64,000 nt of DNA from FEN-1297 sp963710735. Its GTDB lineage: Bacteria > Bacteroidota > Ignavibacteria > Ignavibacteriales > Ignavibacteriaceae. Numbering within the stretch: the first letter of the stretch is position 1; the number at the start of each line of letters is the position of its first letter. The notes under the pieces are model-generated. The model had not been told where the DNA came from and searched no databases. It worked only from the letters and a program-made list of their open reading frames with translations. Of this stretch, positions 28,429-36,483 are shown piece after piece. The DNA lies in the NCBI GenBank assembly GCA_963710735.1, contig CAVQBN010000023.1, forward strand, positions 248,001 through 312,000. The letters are read 5' to 3'. Position numbers and translations under genes: made by a program.

Positions 28429-29540
28429 CGGTCAACCTCTCCCAAAACTATATCGATGCTTCCAAGAATTGCAATTACATCGGCAACCATATGGCCTTTG
28501 CACAATTCATTCATAACTCCTAGATGGACAAAGGATGGTCCACGCACTTTTACTCTAAATGGATTTAATGAACCGTCACTTATAATAAAGTAACCTAATT
28601 CTCCTTTTGGATTTTCAACTCTTGAATAAATCTGGCCAGCAGGAGGTTTTATTCTCTTTGGTATTGCTGACGTAACATCTCCTTCGGGTAACTGATCAAG
28701 AGCTTGTTCAATAATTCTAAGACTTTGTTCCATTTCTAGTACTCTTATATAATATCGATCCCAGCAGTCACCAACTGTTCCAACCGTTCCTTGACCTGTA
28801 GGTATATCAAAATCAAATTTATTGTAAATTGAATACGGATCATCTTTTCTTAAATCCCATTTAAAACCGCTAGCTCTTAGGTTTGGACCGGTGATTCCAT
28901 AGTTAATTGCAGTCTCGAGAGGTAAAACACCGATATTGGCTGTTCTATCAGTAAAAATTCTGTTATTTGTCAATAGGTCGTTTAATTCTTTTATATTTGG
29001 TCTCAAATATTTTACAAAATCTTTAGCCGATCTAACAAAATCCGGATGCAGATCGTGAGAGAGTCCACCAACCCAAAAGTAGTTGTAAAGAAGTCTTGCG
29101 CCGCAAGTCATCTCAAATAAGCTTAATATTTTTTCGCGATCTCTAAAGCAATAAAGGAAAGGCGTAAAAGCGCCTATATCCAATCCGTATGTTCCTATAG
29201 CAACTAAGTGAGAGGCAATTCGTTGTAACTCACTCATAATTACTCTAATATATTCAACTCTTTCTGGAACCTGAATTCCTAAAAGTTTTTCAACAGCAAC
29301 AACATAGCCGAATTCATTGTTCATTGAAGCAAGGTAATCCAATCGATCAACATAAGGAATAACCTGAGGATAAGTCATAGCTTCAGCATGTTTTTCAAAA
29401 CAGCGGTGTAGGTAACCTATATGAGGATGAACACTCTGAATTATTTCACCTTCCAATTCAACCTCAAGTCTCAACACACCATGGGTAGAAGGGTGTTGAG
29501 GACCCATATTAAGTACCATTTGTTCGGTTTTAAGAGCCAT
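28425..29540 (-). CDS. nuoD: NADH-quinone oxidoreductase subunit D
   Basis: A 371-residue, 49-kDa-type subunit related to the large subunit of [NiFe] hydrogenases; it holds the quinone-binding site next to cluster N2. Typical stretches: LNMGPQHPSTHGVLRLEVEL with the quinone-site His, EIIQSVHPHIGYLHRCFEKH, and MNELCKGHMVADVIAILGSI. NuoC and NuoD are separate genes here, unlike the fused form of E. coli. Confidence 0.97.
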   Translation of the reverse strand: MALKTEQMVLNMGPQHPSTHGVLRLEVELEGEIIQSVHPHIGYLHRCFEKHAEAMTYPQVIPYVDRLDYLASMNNEFGYVVAVEKLLGIQVPERVEYIRVIMSELQRIASHLVAIGTYGLDIGAFTPFLYCFRDREKILSLFEMTCGARLLYNYFWVGGLSHDLHPDFVRSAKDFVKYLRPNIKELNDLLTNNRIFTDRTANIGVLPLETAINYGITGPNLRASGFKWDLRKDDPYSIYNKFDFDIPTGQGTVGTVGDCWDRYYIRVLEMEQSLRIIEQALDQLPEGDVTSAIPKRIKPPAGQIYSRVENPKGELGYFIISDGSLNPFRVKVRGPSFVHLGVMNELCKGHMVADVIAILGSIDIVLGEVDR

Positions 29541-29558
29541 AATTTAATTCAATTATTT

Positions 29559-30089
29559 TTAATAGGGTACTTTCATACCGTGATAAAATTCCGGGTTTTT
29601 ATAATCTTTTCTAAGCGGATGTCCTGCTTCCCAATCATAAGGCATAAGAATTCTTGTTAAGTTAGGATGATTCAAGAAGATGATACCTACTAAATCATAA
29701 GCTTCACGCTCATGCCAATCTGCATGTCTCCAAATACTTTCGACTGATTTTATTTCAGGATTTTCTCTCTGGGCGGAAGCTTTGAGTACAAGTTTATGTC
29801 TGTGTTTTGTAGATTCAATATGATAGTATACGCTTAACGTTCCGCCTTCTATTATATTATCTCCATTCTGATCTGTTGTCTTTTTACCATTTGCATCATC
29901 TACACCTGAAAGATTCATTAAAGAGTCAAATGAAAGTTCATCATTATCAAAAAGAAAACGGCAGACTTTATCAATTTCCTGCGGGTTTACAGTAATAAAA
30001 GATTCAACAGGTTGTGAAGAAACTAATTCAATTTTTGTGTCACCGAATTTTTCTTTTAATATGTTAAATATTTCTTCTGGAGTTTTCAT
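29559..30089 (-). CDS. nuoC: NADH-quinone oxidoreductase subunit C
   Basis: A 176-residue, 30-kDa-type subunit of the complex I connecting module. The family stretch SVESIWRHADWHEREAYDL followed by VGIIFLNHPNLTRILMPYDW is intact, ending with the GHPLRKDY block. The start overlaps the nuoB stop by four bases (ATGA-type coupling). Confidence 0.96.
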   Translation of the reverse strand: MKTPEEIFNILKEKFGDTKIELVSSQPVESFITVNPQEIDKVCRFLFDNDELSFDSLMNLSGVDDANGKKTTDQNGDNIIEGGTLSVYYHIESTKHRHKLVLKASAQRENPEIKSVESIWRHADWHEREAYDLVGIIFLNHPNLTRILMPYDWEAGHPLRKDYKNPEFYHGMKVPY

Positions 30090-30577
30090 ACTGATTTTTT
30101 CACCAAAGATTCGTTTCTAATTTTCTCTTGAAGCTTAAGTAAACCTTCAAGTAATGCTTCAGGTCGCGGGGGACAGCCTGGAACGTATACATCGACAGGA
30201 ATTACACGATCTACACCTTTTAAAACATGATATCCATGTTCCCAGTATGGACCTCCGCAATTAGAACAGCTTCCCATCGAAATAACATATTTTGGATCAG
30301 GCATTTGTTCATATAATCTTTTAATTCTAATTGCCATTTTAAGTGTAACAGTTCCTGATATGATTATTACATCTGATTGACGTGGTGACGGACGTGGAAT
30401 TACTCCGAATCTATCAAAATCATAATGAGAAGCGGAGGTAGCCATCATTTCAATTGCACAGCAAGCTAGTCCGAATCCCATCTGCCAGAGAGATGAAAGT
30501 CTTGCCCAATTCAACAAGTCTTCCACTTTTGTTACTACTATACTTTCTTTTGTAAATTGCTGATCTAGTAAACCCAT
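30086..30577 (-). CDS. nuoB: NADH-quinone oxidoreductase subunit B (cluster N2)
   Basis: A 163-residue subunit that binds the terminal [4Fe-4S] cluster N2, which reduces quinone. The four ligands are in GLACCAIEMM (tandem cysteines), MGSCSNCGGPYW, and YVPGCPPRPEALLEGL. Length and order are normal; 81 bases separate it from nuoA. Confidence 0.97.
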   Translation of the reverse strand: MGLLDQQFTKESIVVTKVEDLLNWARLSSLWQMGFGLACCAIEMMATSASHYDFDRFGVIPRPSPRQSDVIIISGTVTLKMAIRIKRLYEQMPDPKYVISMGSCSNCGGPYWEHGYHVLKGVDRVIPVDVYVPGCPPRPEALLEGLLKLQEKIRNESLVKKSV

Positions 30578-30658
30578 ATAATTCTTTTATTTTATTTATA
30601 TAAGTATATTTTGAAAAATGTTATTCTTAAGGAGACTGCTTTTCAAAGCTTCCTCTGT

Positions 30659-31075
30659 TTATGCTTCAACTTCTTCGGGTATTATTTCTTTCTTTAATAC
30701 TGCCGGTTCAATTTTTGGCCTGGCCCATTCAAGATCACCTTTACGCCATTCATAGGCCATTCCTAATCCTAAAAGGAAAAGAAATATAGCACCCACTAAA
30801 AATCCGCCGAAGCCGAATTCCTTATAAACTAATGCCCATGGAATAAGGAGTACTATTTCAACATCAAAGATTAGGAAGATAAGAGCAACTACGTAAAATC
30901 TTATATTAAATTTTACCCATGGAGTGCCGACTGCATCTTCACCGCATTCGTATGTAAGTAATTTTTCGTGAGTAGGTCTAGCAGGCCGAATAAACTTTGC
31001 AGCAATTATAGCTATTACTACAAAAACTGCTGAGAGCATCATAAAAGCAAAAACTTTACCGAATTCTGTTAACAT
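30659..31075 (-). CDS. nuoA: NADH-quinone oxidoreductase subunit A
   Basis: A three-helix membrane subunit of complex I, 138 residues, first gene of the operon. The conserved block YECGEDAVGTPWVKFNIRFY carries the quinone-loop Cys, and LIFLIFDVEIVLLIPWA the acidic pair. A Pro/Glu-rich tail of about 25 residues extends past the last helix. Confidence 0.96.
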   Translation of the reverse strand: MLTEFGKVFAFMMLSAVFVVIAIIAAKFIRPARPTHEKLLTYECGEDAVGTPWVKFNIRFYVVALIFLIFDVEIVLLIPWALVYKEFGFGGFLVGAIFLFLLGLGMAYEWRKGDLEWARPKIEPAVLKKEIIPEEVEA

Positions 31076-31463
31076 TTTTTATTATAATTTTTCGTGAAAA
31101 ATTAAGACAAGCCTTAAGTAATGTCAAGAATTTTTAAGATTAATACATTATTTAGTACATTTTATAATTTATTAAATCGCACCAACACTGACAATATATA
31201 TGCCAATATAATTACACCTAAATATTGACCTACTATTATATAAATGTTTATCTCGATCTATTTAATTTATCAATAATAAGAATGATTGAATATAATTCAT
31301 TCTCACTTAAGAGAATGAATTTGAAAAATATTTTAAAAGAATATTTTTAAGCATTTTGTACAATAAAGTAATTATTCCAAAAAATGAATTAAACTTAATT
31401 AATAGTCTCTTTAATTGATTATAACTTCAATTAAAATTATATTTTGCAATAAAATTAAATTGT
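31076..31463. other. Divergent promoter region between nuoA and alr
   Basis: About 390 AT-rich bases with no credible gene. It must hold the promoters for the nuo operon and for alr, but I cannot fix either. A perfect 11-bp inverted repeat (31294-31304 with 31311-31321, loop ACTTAA) lies about 150 bases before alr and may be an operator or a hairpin in one of the leaders. Confidence 0.55.
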
Positions 31464-31469
31464 GTGTTA

Positions 31470-32599
31470 ATGCGTCCTACTTATGCAGTAATTCATCTTT
31501 CTAAGTTAAAGAGTAATTTTTTAAATATTAGAAAGAAAGTAAAAACAACAAAAATTATGGCGGTAGTAAAAGCGAATGCTTACGGCCATGGTGTTGTAGA
31601 AACAGTTAAAGCTTTACAATCTTTAGGGGACAAAAAACCTGAATACTATGCTGTAGCTTTAGCTGATGAAGCTGTCGAACTCCGTAAATTAAAAATAAAA
31701 CAACCCATTTTAGTTTTTGAACCGATTACTAAAACTGAAGCTGAGACAGTATATAATTATAATTTAACCCCAACTGTTTTTAATGATGCTCATCTGCGTT
31801 TGCTTCTAAGATCCTGGAATAAAAGTAAAAAGCGAAATTCAAATTATAAAATAAAAGTACACGTTAAAGTTGATACTGGAATGAACCGGTTAGGAATTAA
31901 GTATTATGACGCAGCAAGTTTCATTGAAAGACTTAGTAAAAGTGAAATTTTTTCTATTGATGGAATTTATACACACTTTGCAACTTCGGATGAAAAAGAC
32001 AAAACATTTGCTAAACTACAACTAAGTAGATTTAATAATTTACTCAAGGATTTAAAAAGAAAAAAATATATTACGGATTAGCTCACGCTGCAAATAGCGG
32101 TGCAATCCTGGATATGCCCGATTCATATTTAGATATGGTTAGGCCGGGAATTTCTTTATATGGATATTATCCTTCACTGGATACAAGCGAATCAATTCCT
32201 CTAAAACCAGTAATGTCTATTTATTCTTATGTTGCAAGTATTAAAGAACTTGAAAAAGGAGAATCAGTAAGTTATGGCAGATTATTTACGGTGAAAAAAA
32301 AGACAAGAATAATTTCTGTCCCGATAGGTTATGCTGACGGATATAATAGAAATTTAACAAATCATACAGCAGCTATTATTAATGGGAAAAAATACAGGCA
32401 GGTTGGCAGAGTTACCATGGATAGGATTATGTTTGAAATAGGTTTTGATGATATTAAGTTAAATGATCAAGTTATTTTATTGGGTAAGGATAAGAATATT
32501 GAAATAACAGCTTGGGATTGGGGAAAAATATTAAATACAATTCCTTATGAAATTACTTGCAATATTAGTGAAAGAGTTCCAAGAGTTTACAAGGACTAA
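31470..32599 (+). pseudogene. alr: Alanine racemase, split by a one-base frameshift
   Basis: The enzyme interconverts L- and D-alanine for peptidoglycan. The first part (31470-32081) has the PLP lysine in MAVVKANAYGHG and the KVDTGMNRLGI block, and stops at 32081. The second part is in another frame and reads GLAHAANSGAILDMPDS, then DMVRPGISLYG, VSYGRLFT, VPIGYADGYNR and GRVTMDRIMF (with the second-domain Asp), ending at 32599. One more base in the run of seven A at 32060-32066 would join the parts as KKIYYGLAHAANSGA, about 377 residues in all. Because alr is normally essential and the rest is perfect, a homopolymer error or slippage is more likely than real loss. I take ATG 31470 rather than GTG 31464. 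Confidence 0.85.
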
Positions 32600-33502
32600 A
32601 TGGACTTAATTAAACAATATATTGTTCAAAGTATATCCGTTGCTGCAAATAACCTTAGACTCAGTACTGAAAAAATTGAGGTTGTCGCTCTACTAAGGGA
32701 TGCAATCCTAAAGTCAAAAGATATTCAATCTGACATTTATGAAATGAAAAAGATTACGGAGTTATCTACCCTGGCAATACGCTTAAATGAAATTTATTCC
32801 TATTTAACTCAGCCTCAATTAGACCTCTTTAAATTTTCAGAGAAATTTAAAGAGCATAGTCAGTATTTGATAAAAGATTTAAGTCATATGTTGGAAATGG
32901 TTAATCCGGCTACGTTCAAAAAAGTTCTTGAAAAATTAGCTGTACAAAATGAACTTTTAGAAATAAAAAATGGAAATGCAGATGTTTCGAATGCACAAAA
33001 AATAGGACAAATCAACCTAGACCTTTCAAAAAGAAAAACAAATGGACATGCTTTTTTTAAACCTGAAACCGAATTATTAAAAGAAAAAATAATATTGGAA
33101 GAAGAAAAAGATGAGGAAGACATTTCCTTTCAAAATTACGAAACAGAAATATTAAGACCTATAAAGTCAATAGATGCAATGTTGAAGCAATTGTCTAAAA
33201 ACGAAATAGATCCTGAAGCTATACTTAAACTTGCTAAAATAATGAATAAGAATGGGGAAGTATCTGAAAAGATAGGTTTTGAAATAATTGCAAACATGCA
33301 TAATATAATTTCCAAATCTTTATTGTTGATTAGAGCCCGCGAATTGATGCCTGGCAGAGAAATCATCGAAGCCATTCGTGCTTGCTTAATCGTAATTGTG
33401 GCGGTTGTTAAAGGTAAAGAGGTTGATATTACGAACTATCTAAATCGTGCAGAAGAATTTGGAAACAGTATTCAATCAATTAAAATAAAGGAAACAATAT
33501 AA
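32600..33502 (+). CDS. Hypothetical helical protein
   Basis: A 300-residue soluble protein with no signal peptide and no family I recognise. It is almost entirely helical: an N-terminal helical region (1-125), a charged linker rich in Lys and Glu with EEEKDEEDIS near 167-176, and a second helical domain (about 180-295) containing a hydrophobic helix, AIRACLIVIVAVVKGKEV. It begins on the base after the alr stop and ends one base before manC, so it is translated in the same run as both. The flanks (cell-wall and sugar-nucleotide enzymes) hint at an envelope-related role, but nothing in the protein shows it. Confidence 0.75.
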   Translation: MDLIKQYIVQSISVAANNLRLSTEKIEVVALLRDAILKSKDIQSDIYEMKKITELSTLAIRLNEIYSYLTQPQLDLFKFSEKFKEHSQYLIKDLSHMLEMVNPATFKKVLEKLAVQNELLEIKNGNADVSNAQKIGQINLDLSKRKTNGHAFFKPETELLKEKIILEEEKDEEDISFQNYETEILRPIKSIDAMLKQLSKNEIDPEAILKLAKIMNKNGEVSEKIGFEIIANMHNIISKSLLLIRARELMPGREIIEAIRACLIVIVAVVKGKEVDITNYLNRAEEFGNSIQSIKIKETI

Positions 33503-33503
33503 A

Positions 33504-34571
33504 ATGGATGTTTATGCAGTAATAATGGCTGGTGGAATAGGCTCCAGATTCTGGCCTAGAAGCAAAGAAAAAACTCCAAAGCAGCTGCTAAAAATTTTCG
33601 GCGAGAAAACGATGATCCAGGATACTGTTTCCAGATTGAATGGAGTGGTAAAAAGCGAGAATATTTTTATTATAACAAATAAGGTTCAAAAACCTGAGAT
33701 AGAAGAGCAGTTACCAGACCTGCCTAGTGAGAATATAATTGAGGAACCTTTCGGAAGAAATACAGCCGCATGTATAGGTTTGGCATCAATAATTATTGAA
33801 AGAAAATCAAAAGAAGGAGTAATGATTGTTCTCCCTGCAGATCATATAATAAAAGATATGGATGAGTTTCATAAAACTCTAAAATCTTCCATTGAGTTTG
33901 CATTTAATTCCAAAGGATTAGTGACAATAGGTATTAAACCATCAAGGCCTGAAACCGGTTACGGTTATATTCAAATTGATGAAAGTACTGTTTCCGAAAA
34001 TATTTTTAAAGTATACACTTTTGCCGAAAAACCAAATTATGCTACAGCGGTTCGTTTTTTGGAAAGCGGAGATTTTTTCTGGAACAGTGGAATGTTTATT
34101 TGGCGGGCAGATGCAATTCTTGATGAAATTAAGCTTTATCTTCCTGATTTGGATGAAGGATTGGAAAATATTAAAAAGGATATTGGCTCTCCAAATTATG
34201 CGAATACTCTTTATAATGTATACGGAATGCTGAGAAATATTTCTATCGATTATGGAATCATGGAAAAGTCACAAAAAGTTTATTTGACGAAGGGAGAATT
34301 CTCCTGGAGTGACGTAGGAAGTTGGGAAGAGGTCTATCAGCTCTCTGAAAAAAATAGCGATGGAAATGCTACTATCGGAAATATATTTACTGAGATGACA
34401 GTGGATTCTTACATCTATTCTCCTGAAAAATTTGCGGCAATTATCGGTGTAGAGAATTTAATTGTTATAAATACGAAAGATGCTTTATTAATTTGTCGAA
34501 GAGATCAAACGCAAGAAGTTAAAAAAGTTGTTGATCATTTAAAGATTAATAAGTTAACCGAGTATTTATAA
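33504..34571 (+). CDS. manC: Mannose-1-phosphate guanylyltransferase
   Basis: A 355-residue nucleotidyltransferase making GDP-mannose from GTP and mannose 1-phosphate, for glycan and polysaccharide synthesis. The nucleotide-binding signature is AVIMAGGIGSRFWPRS followed by KTPKQLLKIFG; further family blocks are EPFGRNTAACIGLA, VLPADHII, RPETGYGYIQ, FAEKPN and FFWNSGMFIWRADAIL. It is the single-domain type without the C-terminal cupin (phosphomannose isomerase) domain. It starts one base after the previous gene. Confidence 0.93.
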   Translation: MDVYAVIMAGGIGSRFWPRSKEKTPKQLLKIFGEKTMIQDTVSRLNGVVKSENIFIITNKVQKPEIEEQLPDLPSENIIEEPFGRNTAACIGLASIIIERKSKEGVMIVLPADHIIKDMDEFHKTLKSSIEFAFNSKGLVTIGIKPSRPETGYGYIQIDESTVSENIFKVYTFAEKPNYATAVRFLESGDFFWNSGMFIWRADAILDEIKLYLPDLDEGLENIKKDIGSPNYANTLYNVYGMLRNISIDYGIMEKSQKVYLTKGEFSWSDVGSWEEVYQLSEKNSDGNATIGNIFTEMTVDSYIYSPEKFAAIIGVENLIVINTKDALLICRRDQTQEVKKVVDHLKINKLTEYL

Positions 34572-34615
34572 AAACTTGTATATACTAAATCTTAACTAAT
34601 TCACTCTTAGAGATT

Positions 34616-35263
34616 ATGAAAAATCTTATTACTGAATCTGATATTATTAAGCTTAATAAAAAGGGGTTAAAAGTAATCCCGATTAGTGAAAATGAGATTC
34701 TAACACCTTTGGCACTAGATAAGATTAAATCACTCGGACTTAAAATTGTTAAGAAAGAATTAGTAAAAGAATTAATTGAAGAAAAGAATTCTGATTTATT
34801 TACGAATAAAACAAATAAAATCGCAATTGGTTCAGATCATACCGGCTTTAAATTAAAAAATATAATTGCAAAGATTTTATCTGAAAAAGGTTTTGGAGTT
34901 GTAGATTTAGGAACTTATGATGAAAACTCCTGTGATTATCCAGATTTCGCTTTTGCTGTCTCTTCAAAAGTTAAAGAAAAGGAAGTTGATTTCGGAGTTA
35001 TTATAGATGCTACTGGAAATCCGTCTGCCATTACCGCCAATAAAGTTCCCGGAATAAGGGCGGCAAATTGTTATAATGAATTTACAGCAAAAAGCGCTAA
35101 GGAACATAATAATGCTAACATTCTTACGTTAGGTGCAAAATCTATTGGGGAAGAAACGGCAAAATCCATTTTAGAAGCCTGGCTTAAATCAAATTTCGAA
35201 GGGGGCAGGCATCAGAAAAGATTAAACAAAATCATTGGTATAGAAAAACAATTTTCCAAATAA
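34616..35263 (+). CDS. RpiB/LacAB-like protein with N-terminal extension and altered active site
   Basis: Residues 68-210 match ribose-5-phosphate isomerase B: IAIGSDHTGFKLK (His75), SCDYPDFA, ANKVPGIRAANCYN, EHNNANILTLGAKSIG (His164), FEGGRHQKRL. At the catalytic cysteine, the family has an ICGTG motif; here the segment reads VIIDATGNPSAIT, so Asp131 replaces Cys and the next loop is changed. The first 65 residues are an extension with the pattern ILTPLALDKIKSLGLKIV, reminiscent from memory of TPLA-type segments on microcompartment-associated enzymes; no shell genes are in the window. It is in the manC run (44 bases after it). Pentose-phosphate isomerase activity is doubtful; a different sugar-phosphate substrate or a non-catalytic role is possible. 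Confidence 0.8.
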   Translation: MKNLITESDIIKLNKKGLKVIPISENEILTPLALDKIKSLGLKIVKKELVKELIEEKNSDLFTNKTNKIAIGSDHTGFKLKNIIAKILSEKGFGVVDLGTYDENSCDYPDFAFAVSSKVKEKEVDFGVIIDATGNPSAITANKVPGIRAANCYNEFTAKSAKEHNNANILTLGAKSIGEETAKSILEAWLKSNFEGGRHQKRLNKIIGIEKQFSK

Positions 35264-35533
35264 AATATTTTATAAAAAATATTTCTTCACTTTATAGATT
35301 TTCTTTATTATCTTCAAAACAATTTTGAAAAATACTTTTATATAAAATTTAATATTGATTTAACTATATAACATTTGTCAGTTTTTAAAGGGTAATAGGG
35401 GCACTTATTCACTTAAGCTTTTATTTGATTTAATCCTCTATATAAAAAATTAAATGATTAGCAAATGCTATAAATTAAAAGGGAAATAAAATTCTTTGCC
35501 AGAACAATTCTACAAAATAAAATCGGGTACAAA

Positions 35534-36460
35534 ATGAAAAAATTATTTTTAACAATAATTACATTGTTAACCTGTTCAGTTATGATAATTGGACAGACAA
35601 TCTCTGTTCTTGGAACACAGGATATTACAAGCAAAAAAGAAGGTGAGTTTTACTATCCGAAATTTTCTCCGGACGGTTCAAAAATCTTTTTTACACGTGC
35701 AAATTATAAAGGAATTTACTATGTAAGTCTTGACGATAATGCTTTAGTCCAGTTGAACAATGAAGATGGAGCAGGATACGAATTTAATTTGTCTCAAAAT
35801 AATTTAGTTTATTATAGAACAGATCATTATATAAATGGAAGAAAATATTCCTCGTTAAAATCGATGGATGTGATTACAAAAGCTTTTCAAGTGATTGCAA
35901 CGGATAAACGATTTTTATCCACACCAAAAAGTCTAAACAATAATATAATAGCTTATACTATCAACAATAGGATCCAAAAATTTATACCTAAAAGTGCAAA
36001 TAATAAAATTGAGGTTTCTTCAACAGAAAAGCCATATGTTGAAATTGAAAAAAGCAAACTTGCCCTAATAGAATCTGGAACAAAAAAAATTATTACACCG
36101 GTTGGAAAAGGGAACTATATCTGGCCTTCTGTTTCACCGGATAATTCTAAACTGCTTTTTACTGTTGCCGGAAAAGGGACATATGTTTCTGATTTGAATG
36201 GGAATATACTTGCAGACTTGGGTTATGCAAACTATCCAAAATGGTCTCCTGATGGAAGGTGGATTTCCTACATGGTAGATAAGGATAATGGTTTGTCCGT
36301 CACCAGCTCTGATATTTTTATAGTCTCATCCGATGGAGAAAAGAAATTTCAAATAACAGATACAGAAGATGTCTTCGAAATGTATCCTGATTGGTCACCC
36401 AAAGGGGACCAGTTAGTGCTGAATTCTTATGATGGGAAAATTATTTTAATAAAAAATTAA
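35534..36460 (+). CDS. Secreted TolB-like beta-propeller protein
   Basis: A 308-residue protein with a signal peptide (cleavage after MIIGQ) and TolB/PD40-type propeller repeats: YYPKFSPDGSKIFFTRA near residue 40, WPSVSPDNSKLLFTVA near 196, YPKWSPDGRWISYM near 235 and MYPDWSPKGDQLVLNS near 282. Such domains bind proteins in the periplasm or at the surface. It is only about half the length of TolB, lacks the TolB N-terminal domain, and no Tol-Pal genes are near, so I do not call it tolB. It precedes the amidase gene by 23 bases and is probably cotranscribed. Confidence 0.82.
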   Translation: MKKLFLTIITLLTCSVMIIGQTISVLGTQDITSKKEGEFYYPKFSPDGSKIFFTRANYKGIYYVSLDDNALVQLNNEDGAGYEFNLSQNNLVYYRTDHYINGRKYSSLKSMDVITKAFQVIATDKRFLSTPKSLNNNIIAYTINNRIQKFIPKSANNKIEVSSTEKPYVEIEKSKLALIESGTKKIITPVGKGNYIWPSVSPDNSKLLFTVAGKGTYVSDLNGNILADLGYANYPKWSPDGRWISYMVDKDNGLSVTSSDIFIVSSDGEKKFQITDTEDVFEMYPDWSPKGDQLVLNSYDGKIILIKN

Positions 36461-36483
36461 AAATTGAAAATTAAGGGGCTGAC

